Origin: UBA7957 sp965224675
GTDB taxonomy: Bacteria; Pseudomonadota; Gammaproteobacteria; Granulosicoccales; Granulosicoccaceae
Assembly: GCA_965224675.1 (NCBI GenBank)
Contig: CBDDAA010000004.1
Location: 744,001-808,000, forward strand
Direction of reading: 5' to 3'
DNA: 64,000 bases
Below the pieces are notes generated by a model. The model saw only the letters and a list, made by a program, of their open reading frames with translations. It did no database searches and had not been told where the DNA came from. Each line of letters starts with the position of its first letter. The first letter of the stretch is position 1. The position numbers were made by a program, and so were the translations under genes. Below, one piece after another: positions 47,888 to 56,568 of the stretch.

Positions 47888-48090
47888 GCTTCAGGTGTCC
47901 CAGGGGTTTTTCAGACCGGGGATGAAACGGGAAGCCGGTGTAAACCTGAGTTTTTAGGGTGATTCCGGCGCTGCCCCCGCAACGGTAAACGAGTTGCGGC
48001 GGATTATATAGCCACTGCGTATATTCTGCGGGAAGGCGATCCGCCCGATCTTTCTATTAGATCCTCGTAAGCCCGGAGACCGGCCTGGAG
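47888..48090 (+). ncRNA. Cobalamin riboswitch
   Basis: Classic B12 riboswitch elements in order: GGGAAGCCGGTG at 47929-47940, the central GCTGCCCCCGCAACGGTAA near 47970-47988, and the conserved B12 box AGCCCGGAGACCGGCC near 48070-48085. It lies about 270 bp upstream of cbiB and would shut the cobalamin operon down when adenosylcobalamin is plentiful. Boundaries are approximate. Confidence 0.95.
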
Positions 48091-48357
48091 CTGTTGGTTG
48101 GTATTGCGGAGGGCGATGCTGCGGCATAGGCAGCTTGTCATTTCTCCTGTCCTGGTCCGTGTCACTTCTTCCTCAAAATCCACTTTGATTATTTATCGGG
48201 AAACGTTGGATATTGGGATGATGGAAGTTTTACAGTGAACGGCTCATTTAAGGCGCCGACTGCACAATCGCCAAGAACAGCGATATTAGTACTTAGTATG
48301 AAACACTACACTACTAATACACTTAAACTGATACTTATCTTGATTCAGTAATGGATT

Positions 48358-49347
48358 TTGAATCTTTGGTTACAGATAATAACCATATTATTGGCCGTTA
48401 CACTGGATTTCTGGTGGGCTGAGCCTCGACGATTTCATCCACTTGTTGGCTTTGGTTGGCTTACAAAACAGCTTGAACAATCTGTTTATGCTGATTCAAG
48501 ATTACGTGGATTGCTAGCGCTACTGCTACTTGTTGTCCCTCTTACCTCGTTTACCGCTCTGATTGAGATTCACTACGGAGGCGTGATTTTCGATGTTTTG
48601 CTACTCTATCTGGCAATTGGACATCGCAGCCTGGGTCAACATGCCCGTTCGGTACTGGCTGCGCTCAACGCCAATGATCTTAAAACCGCAAGGCAAAAGG
48701 TAGGCGCAATCGTAAGCCGTGATACACAAAGGCTGGATCAGCCGGGTATTGTCACAGCGACTATCGAGTCAGTATTGGAAAATGGCAATGATGCGCTGTT
48801 TGCGGCTATTTTTTGGTACGTTGTTGCCGGTGCTCCTGGTTTGGTCGCGTACCGCCTGGTGAACACACTGGATGCGATGTGGGGATATCGCAATGCGCGT
48901 TATCTGCAATTTGGCTGGGCAGCGGCTCGATTGGATGATGTGATGAGTTTCCCTCCCTCCCAGCTGACAGCCTTGGGTTATGCGCTGGTTGGTAAATTCT
49001 TGCCCGGGTTACGTTGTTGGCTGGTACAAGGCGTACATTGGAAGAGTTGTAATGCGGGATCTGTGATGGCCTCAGGTGCGGGCAGTCTTGGGATTGTATT
49101 AGGAGGCGCAACAAGTTATCACGGCGTATTGGAATCACGTGCCATACTGGGAGAAGGTCGAGTACCCGATACAGTGGATATTGAACGTGCGCTGGATCTG
49201 ATTCGCCATACTCTGATTATTGCATTATTAGTGTTACTTATCGGTAGTGGATTGATTTATTCTCTCTCGCAGCAGAGTGTACTTTTGCTGTTACCCGATC
49301 ACCAGGATAGGGTGGTTGCGTTTGTTTCCTCCAGGATCATGCAATGA
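48358..49347 (+). CDS. cbiB: Adenosylcobinamide-phosphate synthase
   Basis: 329-residue membrane enzyme that attaches aminopropanol (phosphate) to cobyric acid. Family blocks: LDFWWAEPRRFHPLVGFGWL (~residues 16-35), ARQKVGAIVSRDTQRLD (~110-126), TIESVLENGNDALFAAIFWY (~135-154), and RLVNTLDAMWGYRN. The start is a TTG; an ATG at 48351 is out of frame. First gene of the riboswitch-controlled operon; its stop overlaps cobQ by ATGA. Confidence 0.92.
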   Translation: MNLWLQIITILLAVTLDFWWAEPRRFHPLVGFGWLTKQLEQSVYADSRLRGLLALLLLVVPLTSFTALIEIHYGGVIFDVLLLYLAIGHRSLGQHARSVLAALNANDLKTARQKVGAIVSRDTQRLDQPGIVTATIESVLENGNDALFAAIFWYVVAGAPGLVAYRLVNTLDAMWGYRNARYLQFGWAAARLDDVMSFPPSQLTALGYALVGKFLPGLRCWLVQGVHWKSCNAGSVMASGAGSLGIVLGGATSYHGVLESRAILGEGRVPDTVDIERALDLIRHTLIIALLVLLIGSGLIYSLSQQSVLLLLPDHQDRVVAFVSSRIMQ

Positions 49348-50828
49348 ATGCGCATTCACTTATGGTGCAAGGCACCACCTCCGATGCGGGTAAGAGTTTG
49401 CTGGTTACGGCGCTTTGTCGTTGGTTAAAGCGTAAAGGGGTACGGGTTGCTCCTTTCAAACCACAGAATATGGCATTGAATAGTGCGGTTACCGTGGATG
49501 GCGGCGAGATTGGGCGTTCGCAGGCAGTGCAGGCAATGGCCGCTGGGGTCGATGCACAGACTGATATGAATCCCGTTTTACTCAAACCCAATTCTGATAT
49601 AGGTGCGCAGGTGATCATTCAGGGGCAAGCACGTGGGAATATGGACGCCTGTGATTACCACGATTACAAACGTATCGCCTTTAATGCTGTATGTCAGTCA
49701 TACCAGCGCCTGCAAGATGTTTTCGATGTGGTTGTGATCGAGGGCGCAGGCTCACCTGCCGAAATAAATCTGCGTGAAAATGATATCGCTAACATGGGAT
49801 TTGCAGAAGCCGTGGATTGTCCGGTAATACTGATAGCCGATATTGATCGTGGTGGTGTATTTGCCCACCTTGTGGGAACCTTGAATTTACTGACTGAAAG
49901 TGAGCAGTCCAGAGTAAAAGGTTTTGTCATCAATCGTTTTCGCGGTGATCTGGCATTATTACAACCCGGCCTTGATTGGTTGACAGAGAAAACAGGTAAG
50001 CCGGTGATTGGTGTATTGCCTTATCTGCAAGGCTTACATCTTGAGGCGGAAGATGCGTTGCCGATTGTACCCACGCAGCATGGACAACATACGTTGGATA
50101 AGGTGCGCATTTGCGTTCCTGCTCTGCCGCGTATCAGCAATCATACGGATTTTGACCCGTTAAGACTGCATCCCCAGGTCAATTTCCGATTTGTAGGGCC
50201 AGGGCAGGCTATACCGGCTTGTGATCTGATCATACTACCAGGCTCCAAAAGTGTGCGTGCTGACCTGGGCAGCTTAATTCAGCAGGGTTGGGATAAGGCC
50301 ATTCTGCGTCATTTGCGCTATGGTGGAAAACTGATTGGAATTTGCGGAGGATTTCAAATGTTGGGTGATGTGATTCGTGATCCTCACGGTATTGAAGGGC
50401 AGGCGGGGGATAGTGTAGGGCTTGCTTTACTAAGAATGCAAACAACATTAAAGGCACAGAAACAGTTGCGTAATGTTAGTGGTTGTTTATTTCCAGGAAT
50501 GGAAAAAGTATTTGGATATGAAATTCATGCCGGTACAAGTACAGGCACAGCATTTGATCGGGCAGCGCTGCAACTGGAACAGCGACCGGAAGGTGCGCTG
50601 AGTGAGGATGGGCAGATTCTTGGAACCTATCTGCATGGATTATTTGATTCGAATGAGGCGTGTGTCAGTCTGTTAGAGTGGGCAGGACAAGGACATACTC
50701 GGGCAAAGCAGCATGATTACCAAGCGTTAAAAGCAGCCTCAATTGATAGGTTGGCAGATGCCGTTGAACAGCATCTGGATACTAATATACTCGGTGAGCT
50801 TATGTATATTGACAGGTTTAAACAATGA
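49344..50828 (+). CDS. cobQ: Cobyric acid synthase
   Basis: 494-residue ATP- and glutamine-dependent amidase for corrin side chains. An N-terminal dethiobiotin-synthetase-like NTPase (GTTSDAGKSLL at 10-20, PFKPQNMALNS) is followed by a C-terminal glutamine amidotransferase with the cysteine in GGKLIGICGGFQMLG and the His in TYLHGLFDS. Overlaps both neighbours by ATGA. Confidence 0.95.
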   Translation: MNAHSLMVQGTTSDAGKSLLVTALCRWLKRKGVRVAPFKPQNMALNSAVTVDGGEIGRSQAVQAMAAGVDAQTDMNPVLLKPNSDIGAQVIIQGQARGNMDACDYHDYKRIAFNAVCQSYQRLQDVFDVVVIEGAGSPAEINLRENDIANMGFAEAVDCPVILIADIDRGGVFAHLVGTLNLLTESEQSRVKGFVINRFRGDLALLQPGLDWLTEKTGKPVIGVLPYLQGLHLEAEDALPIVPTQHGQHTLDKVRICVPALPRISNHTDFDPLRLHPQVNFRFVGPGQAIPACDLIILPGSKSVRADLGSLIQQGWDKAILRHLRYGGKLIGICGGFQMLGDVIRDPHGIEGQAGDSVGLALLRMQTTLKAQKQLRNVSGCLFPGMEKVFGYEIHAGTSTGTAFDRAALQLEQRPEGALSEDGQILGTYLHGLFDSNEACVSLLEWAGQGHTRAKQHDYQALKAASIDRLADAVEQHLDTNILGELMYIDRFKQ

Positions 50829-51346
50829 AAACATTTGTTCTTGGCGGCGTGCGCTCAGGTAAGAGTCGGCTGGCTGAGCGCCTGGCCTCAGAGAGTAAAT
50901 TGCCAGTTACCTACATTGCCACCGCTTATGCCGGTGATGAAGAGATGCGGGCGCGCATTAAGCAGCATCAAAACCATCGACCTGCTGAATGGCAGCTTAT
51001 TGAAGAGCCTTTGTTTTTAACGCAAGTACTTGCACACCATGCGAGTGCAGAGCGATGTATATTGATAGATTGTCTGACACTCTGGTTAAGCAATATGTTG
51101 ATGAATCCCGATGAGTTATTACTGCGCACAGAATTTAATGCCATGTTTGCCTTATTGCCTAATCTGCCGGGGCGTGTGATTTTGGTTGCCAACGAAACTA
51201 ACATGGGTGTTATACCTTTGGGAGAATTGAGCCGACGTTACTGTGATGAGGCGGGGGTATTGCATCAGGGTGTGGCGCAAAGCTGTGAGCAGGTTGTACT
51301 TACTGTCGCTGGATTACCACAAGTATTGAAAGGAGATGATTTGTGA
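50825..51346 (+). CDS. cobU: Adenosylcobinamide kinase/guanylyltransferase
   Basis: 173-residue bifunctional enzyme that phosphorylates adenosylcobinamide and then adds GMP. Walker A is GGVRSGKSRLAERLA (7-21); the guanylylated histidine should be in HQNHRPAEW (~residues 47-55); VANETNMGVIP and ELSRRYCDEAG follow. Normal length. Coupled to cobT through a GTGA overlap. Confidence 0.95.
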   Translation: MKTFVLGGVRSGKSRLAERLASESKLPVTYIATAYAGDEEMRARIKQHQNHRPAEWQLIEEPLFLTQVLAHHASAERCILIDCLTLWLSNMLMNPDELLLRTEFNAMFALLPNLPGRVILVANETNMGVIPLGELSRRYCDEAGVLHQGVAQSCEQVVLTVAGLPQVLKGDDL

Positions 51347-52407
51347 AAGACTCGCGTTTTATTGAATGGTTTGAATTACCTGTTTGCTCACCCGATGAGC
51401 AAGCCAGGCAGGGCGCAGAACAAAGACAGAACATGCTGACAAAACCACCAGGCGCGTTGGGTTCGTTGGAAATGCTGGCAGTTAAACTCGCCGCATTGCA
51501 AGGTAGGGTTAAACCCTGTGTTGCTCAGATTCAGATCACTGTCTTTGCCGCTGACCACGGCGTGGCGGTAGAAGGTGTTTCTGCATTTCCTCAGTCAGTG
51601 ACAGTGGAAATGATAAAAAACTTTGTCGCTGGTGGTGCTGCGATTAATGTAGCAGCACGCACCGTAGGTGCCAAGCTTGATGTAATAAATCTTGGAACAG
51701 TCCATGCTGTCGAGGATTTAAATAGCGTAAAAAACTGTGATATTGGTCCCGGCACAGCTAACTTCATACAGGGCCCCGCCATGAGTCAGGCACAGATGGA
51801 ACAGGCAATGTCTATTGGCTGTGATACCGTGAACCGCGCACATCATGAAGGCATTGAATTGTTTGTTGGTGGTGAGATGGGCATTGCGAATACAACTTCT
51901 GCAACGGCAATATCCTGTGCCCTGCTTGATACACAAGTGCGCCAGATTGTAGGGCCGGGTACGGGATTGGATGAGGCAGGTGTAGAACATAAGGTGGATG
52001 TAATCCAGCAGGCACTCGTTTTACATCGGCAGCAATTGAATGAGCCGCTAGGGGTGTTACGTTGCCTGGGTGGGTTTGAAATTGCAGCTCTGGCCGGTGC
52101 GTATTTAAGATGTGCACAGTTAGGCTTGCCAGTGCTGATCGACGGGTTTATTTGTTCTGTTGCTGCGCTATTGGCTGTGCGTTTCAAGCCGGATGTCAGT
52201 GAATGGTTATTGTTCTCTCATGTTTCAGCCGAGCCTGGGCATCGTCGCGTTTTACAGGCAATGCAGGCGCAACCCCTGTTGGATCTAGGCATGCGTTTGG
52301 GGGAAGGAAGTGGTGCTGCTGTTGCTATACCTTTACTGCAAATGGCCTGTAATTTACACAATGAGATGGCAACATTCAGTGAGGCCGGCGTTTCTGGGAA
52401 ATTATGA
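51343..52407 (+). CDS. cobT: Nicotinate-nucleotide-dimethylbenzimidazole phosphoribosyltransferase
   Basis: 354-residue enzyme activating the lower base to alpha-ribazole phosphate. Start is a GTG with an AAGGAG site, overlapping the cobU stop. Signatures: TKPPGALGSLEMLA (~33-46), FAADHGVAVEGVSAFPQSVT (~68-87), GGEMGIANTTSATA (~171-184) and the catalytic Glu in LGEGSGAAVAIPL (~325). Complete. Confidence 0.95.
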   Translation: MKDSRFIEWFELPVCSPDEQARQGAEQRQNMLTKPPGALGSLEMLAVKLAALQGRVKPCVAQIQITVFAADHGVAVEGVSAFPQSVTVEMIKNFVAGGAAINVAARTVGAKLDVINLGTVHAVEDLNSVKNCDIGPGTANFIQGPAMSQAQMEQAMSIGCDTVNRAHHEGIELFVGGEMGIANTTSATAISCALLDTQVRQIVGPGTGLDEAGVEHKVDVIQQALVLHRQQLNEPLGVLRCLGGFEIAALAGAYLRCAQLGLPVLIDGFICSVAALLAVRFKPDVSEWLLFSHVSAEPGHRRVLQAMQAQPLLDLGMRLGEGSGAAVAIPLLQMACNLHNEMATFSEAGVSGKL

Positions 52408-52411
52408 TCAC

Positions 52412-53020
52412 ATGAATAATACGACACAACTGCATCTATTACGTCATGGTGAGACTGAGGCGGGACAGGTTTTTTGTGGCAGTACGGATGTACCATTGAA
52501 CCAGAAGGGCTGGAAACAGATGCGGCAATCCGTAGCGGATCAAATAATTGATTGGAATTGCATTATTACATCGCCGTTGAAACGCTGTGCCGAATTTGCC
52601 ACTGAACTCTCTGCGCAGCGATCAATTCCTCTATACTATGATGAACGCTTGAAGGAGATGCATTTTGGGACCTGGGAAGGGTTTTCTGCCAGTGAGATAA
52701 TGCGAAATAATGCGGATCAGCTAACGCGTTTTTGGCGTGATCCTGTTCGGTATACACCACCAGAGGCTGAAGCATTGACAGCGTTCAAGGCACGGGTAAT
52801 GTCTGCGTGGTCTGATCTCATTGAGAGGTATCAGGATGACAGGATATTGCTGGTAACCCATGCGGGTGTTATTAAAGTGCTGTTTTGCCATATACTGCAA
52901 CGCCCTATCCATCAGTTACTGGAGTTTGAGGTTGAACATGCGGTGCTACGTCATGTTCAGATCGAACACACATCAGGCAGTCAGCGCTGTATTTTATATG
53001 AAACGCAACACTTGACATGA
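52412..53020 (+). CDS. cobC: Alpha-ribazole-5'-phosphate phosphatase
   Basis: 202-residue histidine phosphatase; the phospho-acceptor His12 is in LLRHGETEAGQ. The second arginine/glutamate block is LKEMHFGTWEGF (~residues 81-92), and the second histidine is in LLVTHAGVIKV. I use the ATG at 52412, just past the cobT stop; the frame extends further upstream inside cobT. Removes phosphate from alpha-ribazole phosphate before or after joining to the corrin. Confidence 0.92.
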   Translation: MNNTTQLHLLRHGETEAGQVFCGSTDVPLNQKGWKQMRQSVADQIIDWNCIITSPLKRCAEFATELSAQRSIPLYYDERLKEMHFGTWEGFSASEIMRNNADQLTRFWRDPVRYTPPEAEALTAFKARVMSAWSDLIERYQDDRILLVTHAGVIKVLFCHILQRPIHQLLEFEVEHAVLRHVQIEHTSGSQRCILYETQHLT

Positions 53021-53766
53021 TTCGGTACTTTTTAATTGCCTTACAGTTTCTGACTCGTCTTCCTGTAACTTTGCGCAGTAGCCCAAGTAAGAAAGAGATG
53101 GGGTATTCGATTTTATTCTATCCATTAATTGGTTTATTGCTGGGCATTGTGTTGCTTGTCGTGAGTAGATTACTGGTGGATGTTCAATCTTTTCTTACCG
53201 CTGCATTGCTGTTGTTGATTTGGGTGGGGCTGACGGGTGCGCTACACCTTGATGGTTTGGCCGACATGAGTGATGCCTGGGTTGGTGGCTTGGGTGAACA
53301 ATCACGCACCTTGCGTATTATGAAGGATCCAAACTGTGGCCCAATGGGGGTGACTGCAATAATTCTGGTATTACTGGTGAAGTGCGCGGCACTTTCCAGC
53401 ATCATTGAAATTGGGAATTATTATTTGTTGATACTTGCACCGTTGTTAGGGCGAGTAGCCCTGCCGCTACTGTTTCTGACCACCCCTTATGTGCGCGCTG
53501 GTGGGCTGGGTGAGACACTGGCCTCTGAACTCCCTAAGCGGTTGACCACAGGGTGGGTGATAACAACGTATTTGTCTATTGTTTTGCTTATTGGTATGAA
53601 AGGGTTCGGCATTGTGTTGATTGCACTTTTACTTTTCATTTTACTGCGTATTATTATCTGTCAGCGAATCGGTGGTACAACAGGTGATACGGCGGGTGCC
53701 TTGGTTGAGTTAACCGAAACGGCAACTTTGGTGGGTATTGTTATGCTGTGGGTTACAGCGGAGTAA
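53017..53766 (+). CDS. cobS: Cobalamin synthase (adenosylcobinamide-GDP ribazoletransferase)
   Basis: 249-residue membrane enzyme joining alpha-ribazole (phosphate) with adenosylcobinamide-GDP. Marks: ALQFLTRLPV (8-17), FYPLIGLLLG, the acidic active site LTGALHLDGLADMSDAW (~72-88), RIMKDPNCGPMGV and RIGGTTGDTAGA near the C-terminus. Last gene of the operon, overlapping cobC by ATGA. Confidence 0.95.
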   Translation: MIRYFLIALQFLTRLPVTLRSSPSKKEMGYSILFYPLIGLLLGIVLLVVSRLLVDVQSFLTAALLLLIWVGLTGALHLDGLADMSDAWVGGLGEQSRTLRIMKDPNCGPMGVTAIILVLLVKCAALSSIIEIGNYYLLILAPLLGRVALPLLFLTTPYVRAGGLGETLASELPKRLTTGWVITTYLSIVLLIGMKGFGIVLIALLLFILLRIIICQRIGGTTGDTAGALVELTETATLVGIVMLWVTAE

Positions 53767-53797
53767 GGCTCCCCAGCATCCATACTATCGTCAGTAT

Positions 53798-54733
53798 TCA
53801 GTAACCTCGGTTAGTGTCTACGAAATCTGGAATAGCACCACTCTCACGATACCCAGTAATATTATCTGCCACAATCCTGGCCGCACTGAGCTTGTTGGTG
53901 GGTGCAGAGATATGTGGCAGTACCGTGACTTTAGGATGTTGCCAGAAAGGACTTTCAACGGGCAGGGGTTCTTGCTTAAAGACATCCAGTACAGCATGCG
54001 CCAGATGTCCGCGATCTAACAAATTAAGCAACGCTTTGTCATCAATGATAGGCCCGCGTGAAAAATTTATTAATCTGGCACCTTCAGGAAGTGTACTCAG
54101 CATATCCTGATTAAGCAGGTGATGGGTAAGCGGCGTTAAGGGTAATAAATTTATTAAGATATCTGTCTCAGCAAGCATGGACTCTAAGCCATTTGAGCCG
54201 ATGTAACCTTTAATACCAGTGAGTTGTTTTGCGGTTCGGCTCCAGCAACTGACTGTATAACTGGCTTTTTTGAGCGTATTGGCTGCTGCCAAACCCAGTT
54301 CACCAGCACCCAATACCCCTATTCGCAGTTCCTCAGCCAGCGGACAGGGAAGTACTTTCCACTGTCTTTGTGCCTGTTGTTTTGCATACTCAGGCATGTT
54401 TCTGTGCAGATACAAAGTCCAAGCCAATGTTGCTTCGGCCATTGTTTTTGCCATCTGTGGATCTATAAACCTAACTATTCTTACATGACCTAACTGTTGT
54501 TCACTGATCAGGTGTTCAATCCCTGCCCATAGGCTTTGTATCCAGACTATGTTAGGGAATCTATCCAGGATTGTTAAATCAAGGTTTGCGACGACCGCGA
54601 TTTCCACTTCTTCAATCTGATCTGCGCTGACTTGATAGGGTAGAAGAATCTTTTCGTTGGGTAAGTTATTTTTTAATAAGCTTAGCCACCGTTCTTGTGC
54701 TTCTGAATCGGTAATGAGTAGTACTGATTTCAT
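53798..54733 (-). CDS. D-2-hydroxyacid dehydrogenase (GhrA-like glyoxylate/hydroxypyruvate reductase)
   Basis: 311-residue NAD(P)-dependent reductase. Rossmann motif GVLGAGELGLAAANTL (~residues 139-154), catalytic Arg in INFSRGPIIDD, Glu in DVFKQEPLP, and His in LPHISAPTN. Its size and the PLTPLTHHLLN segment fit the GhrA branch. The start codon overlaps (ATGA) the stop of a small upstream VOC-gene remnant, so the gene was once part of a longer operon and may have lost its original promoter. Confidence 0.88.
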   Translation of the reverse strand: MKSVLLITDSEAQERWLSLLKNNLPNEKILLPYQVSADQIEEVEIAVVANLDLTILDRFPNIVWIQSLWAGIEHLISEQQLGHVRIVRFIDPQMAKTMAEATLAWTLYLHRNMPEYAKQQAQRQWKVLPCPLAEELRIGVLGAGELGLAAANTLKKASYTVSCWSRTAKQLTGIKGYIGSNGLESMLAETDILINLLPLTPLTHHLLNQDMLSTLPEGARLINFSRGPIIDDKALLNLLDRGHLAHAVLDVFKQEPLPVESPFWQHPKVTVLPHISAPTNKLSAARIVADNITGYRESGAIPDFVDTNRGY

Positions 54734-54825
54734 GCGTTAAAAATCTCACGTATATCTACAAATCCTTTGAGTTCGATGGGATTGGCCAATGGGTCAAGGA
54801 AAAACATTGTATGCTGTTCTCCTGG
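54730..54825 (-). pseudogene. C-terminal stump of a VOC/glyoxalase-type gene
   Basis: 31 residues without a start: PGEQHTMFFLDPLANPIELK then GFVDIREIFNA and TGA. The H-T-M-F-F-x-D-P-x-x-N-x-x-E-x-K pattern is the last strand of glyoxalase-family proteins. It ends in an ATGA overlap with the hydroxyacid dehydrogenase, and is preceded in frame by a stop. The rest of the gene has been deleted up to the end of sdaA. Confidence 0.7.
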
Positions 54826-54833
54826 TCAAGGCA

Positions 54834-56246
54834 CTAACATTCGACAATATTAACGGGTACCTCAACAATTTGAATTGCAAGACCACCACGGGCTGTTTCT
54901 TTATACTTGGAGCGCATATCTTTGCCGGTTTCACGCATGGTGTGAATAACCTTGTCCAGCGATACATAATGCTGTCCATCCCCCCGCAAAGCCATACGTG
55001 AAGCGTTAATAGCCTTTACTGCACCCATTGCATTACGTTCAATACAAGGAATTTGAACCAGTCCTCCTATGGGGTCGCAGGTTAAACCCAGATTGTGCTC
55101 AATACCAATTTCAGACGCATTTTCGACTTGCATTGGTGAACCGCCCAATACTTCAGTCAAAGCGCCAGCCGCCATTGCGCAGGCCGAACCTACTTCTCCC
55201 TGACAGCCCACTTCAGCACCGGAAATGGATGCATTCTCCTTAATAATCAAGCCAATTGCACCCGCTGTTAATAAAAATCGGACAATGCCTTCGTCACCAT
55301 CTCGCTTATATGCATCACAAAAACTGATATAGTAATGCATCACCGCTGGAATAATGCCTGCAGCGCCATTTGTGGGGGCCGTTACTACACGCCCTCCAGC
55401 CGCGTTTTCCTCGTTTACCGCCAGTGCATATAAATTAACCCAATCCATGCTACCTTGATGAAAGAGTTCGTTGGTTTTAAACTCTTTTAATGATTGAAAA
55501 AGCTCTGCGGCGCGGCGCTTTACTTTCAAACCACCTGGCAAAATTCCCCTGTTAGTGCAACCCGCATTTATGCAATCCTGCATGGTTTTCCAGATTATGA
55601 GTAACTCCTTAAAGATCACGTCCCGAGTGCGCCAATGCTGCTCGTTTCTTAAGACGATTTCGCTGATTGGCAATTTTTCATTCGCGCATAATTTAAGCAG
55701 CTCGTCTGCAGAGGTGAATTGATAGGGAAGTATAACTTCGCTTTGCCTCAGTGGTGGTTCGGAGCGCTTACTGGCTGATTCATCAATTATAAAGCCACCA
55801 CCAACAGAGTAATAAATCTTTTTGTCGAGTGTGTTTTGATCGGCGTCAAACGCCATAAACTTCATGCCATTTGCATGGAAAGGCAATTTTTTCTTGCGAT
55901 GAAATTTCAAATCCACGGAATCATTAAAAGTAATGATTCTTGAATCGCACAGGCAGATTCTGTTTGTAGAGCGAATTGATTCCAGCATTGCTGGAATCAA
56001 TTCTACATTAACACTATCGGGCTTTTTGCCCAACAAACCCAGCAGCACCGCTCTGTCACTACCGTGTCCTTTTCCCGTGGCGCCTAAAGAGCCATACAAA
56101 TCAACTGATATGCGTGTCACATCATCCAGAAGGCAATGCGCTTGTAGATTCTTTACAAAAGTACGTGCTGCAACCATAGGCCCGACTGTATGTGAGCTTG
56201 AAGGGCCGATACCGATTTTAAAGAGATCGAAAACACTGATAGTCAT
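54834..56246 (-). CDS. sdaA: L-serine ammonia-lyase (serine dehydratase), single-chain
   Basis: 470-residue 4Fe-4S enzyme converting L-serine to pyruvate and ammonia. Beta domain at the N-terminus (MTISVFDLFKIGIGPSSSHT, SLGATGKGHGSD) and alpha domain after ~residue 190. Cluster cysteines are in GCQGEVGSACAMAAGA and LTCDPIGGLVQIPC; TAPTNGAAGIIPAV and SISGAEVG are also conserved. Full length and intact; downstream of it lies the VOC stump. Confidence 0.95.
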   Translation of the reverse strand: MTISVFDLFKIGIGPSSSHTVGPMVAARTFVKNLQAHCLLDDVTRISVDLYGSLGATGKGHGSDRAVLLGLLGKKPDSVNVELIPAMLESIRSTNRICLCDSRIITFNDSVDLKFHRKKKLPFHANGMKFMAFDADQNTLDKKIYYSVGGGFIIDESASKRSEPPLRQSEVILPYQFTSADELLKLCANEKLPISEIVLRNEQHWRTRDVIFKELLIIWKTMQDCINAGCTNRGILPGGLKVKRRAAELFQSLKEFKTNELFHQGSMDWVNLYALAVNEENAAGGRVVTAPTNGAAGIIPAVMHYYISFCDAYKRDGDEGIVRFLLTAGAIGLIIKENASISGAEVGCQGEVGSACAMAAGALTEVLGGSPMQVENASEIGIEHNLGLTCDPIGGLVQIPCIERNAMGAVKAINASRMALRGDGQHYVSLDKVIHTMRETGKDMRSKYKETARGGLAIQIVEVPVNIVEC

Positions 56247-56289
56247 GTATAGAGTTTAGTTAATTTTTGCTTAAAACTGAAGCTGAAAT

Positions 56290-56568
56290 ACTAGTACTCG
56301 TCTACATTATATTGACGGATACAGAGCCAAGCTAAAGCGCAAAGACAAGGCGCAGTGCGTAGGGAATGGTTGGCCCTTTTCAAGCGCTGTAACGCTGTAT
56401 TTGCGCTTTAGCCTGGCTCCCTTCGGACGAGCTAGAAAGCGCTCATCCACGTTGTTCCAACTCTTGCCAAGGGCCATAAAAATTAATCTATGGCCATTCC
56501 CTGCGAGTTGCGCCTAAGCGTTTTCTGACTCGCTGTATCCGCCAATATGATGTAGACGGGGTACTAGT
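56290..56568. mobile_element. 279-bp non-coding element with ~35-bp terminal inverted repeats
   Basis: The left end reads ACTAGTACTCGTCTACAT and continues through ATATTGACGGATACAG; the right end is its near-perfect complement, ending at 56568. Internally there are further complementary blocks: GCTAAAGCGCAAA against TTTGCGCTTTAGC, and TAGGGAATGG against CCATTCCCTG, so the whole unit folds on itself. No reading frame. It looks like a MITE. Its right end supplies the TAG stop codon of the neighbouring metallo-hydrolase gene. Confidence 0.78.

Noticed and set aside
51812..52187. Several minus-strand frames opposite cobT
   Set aside because: They mirror the cobT coding sequence and show no independent motif.
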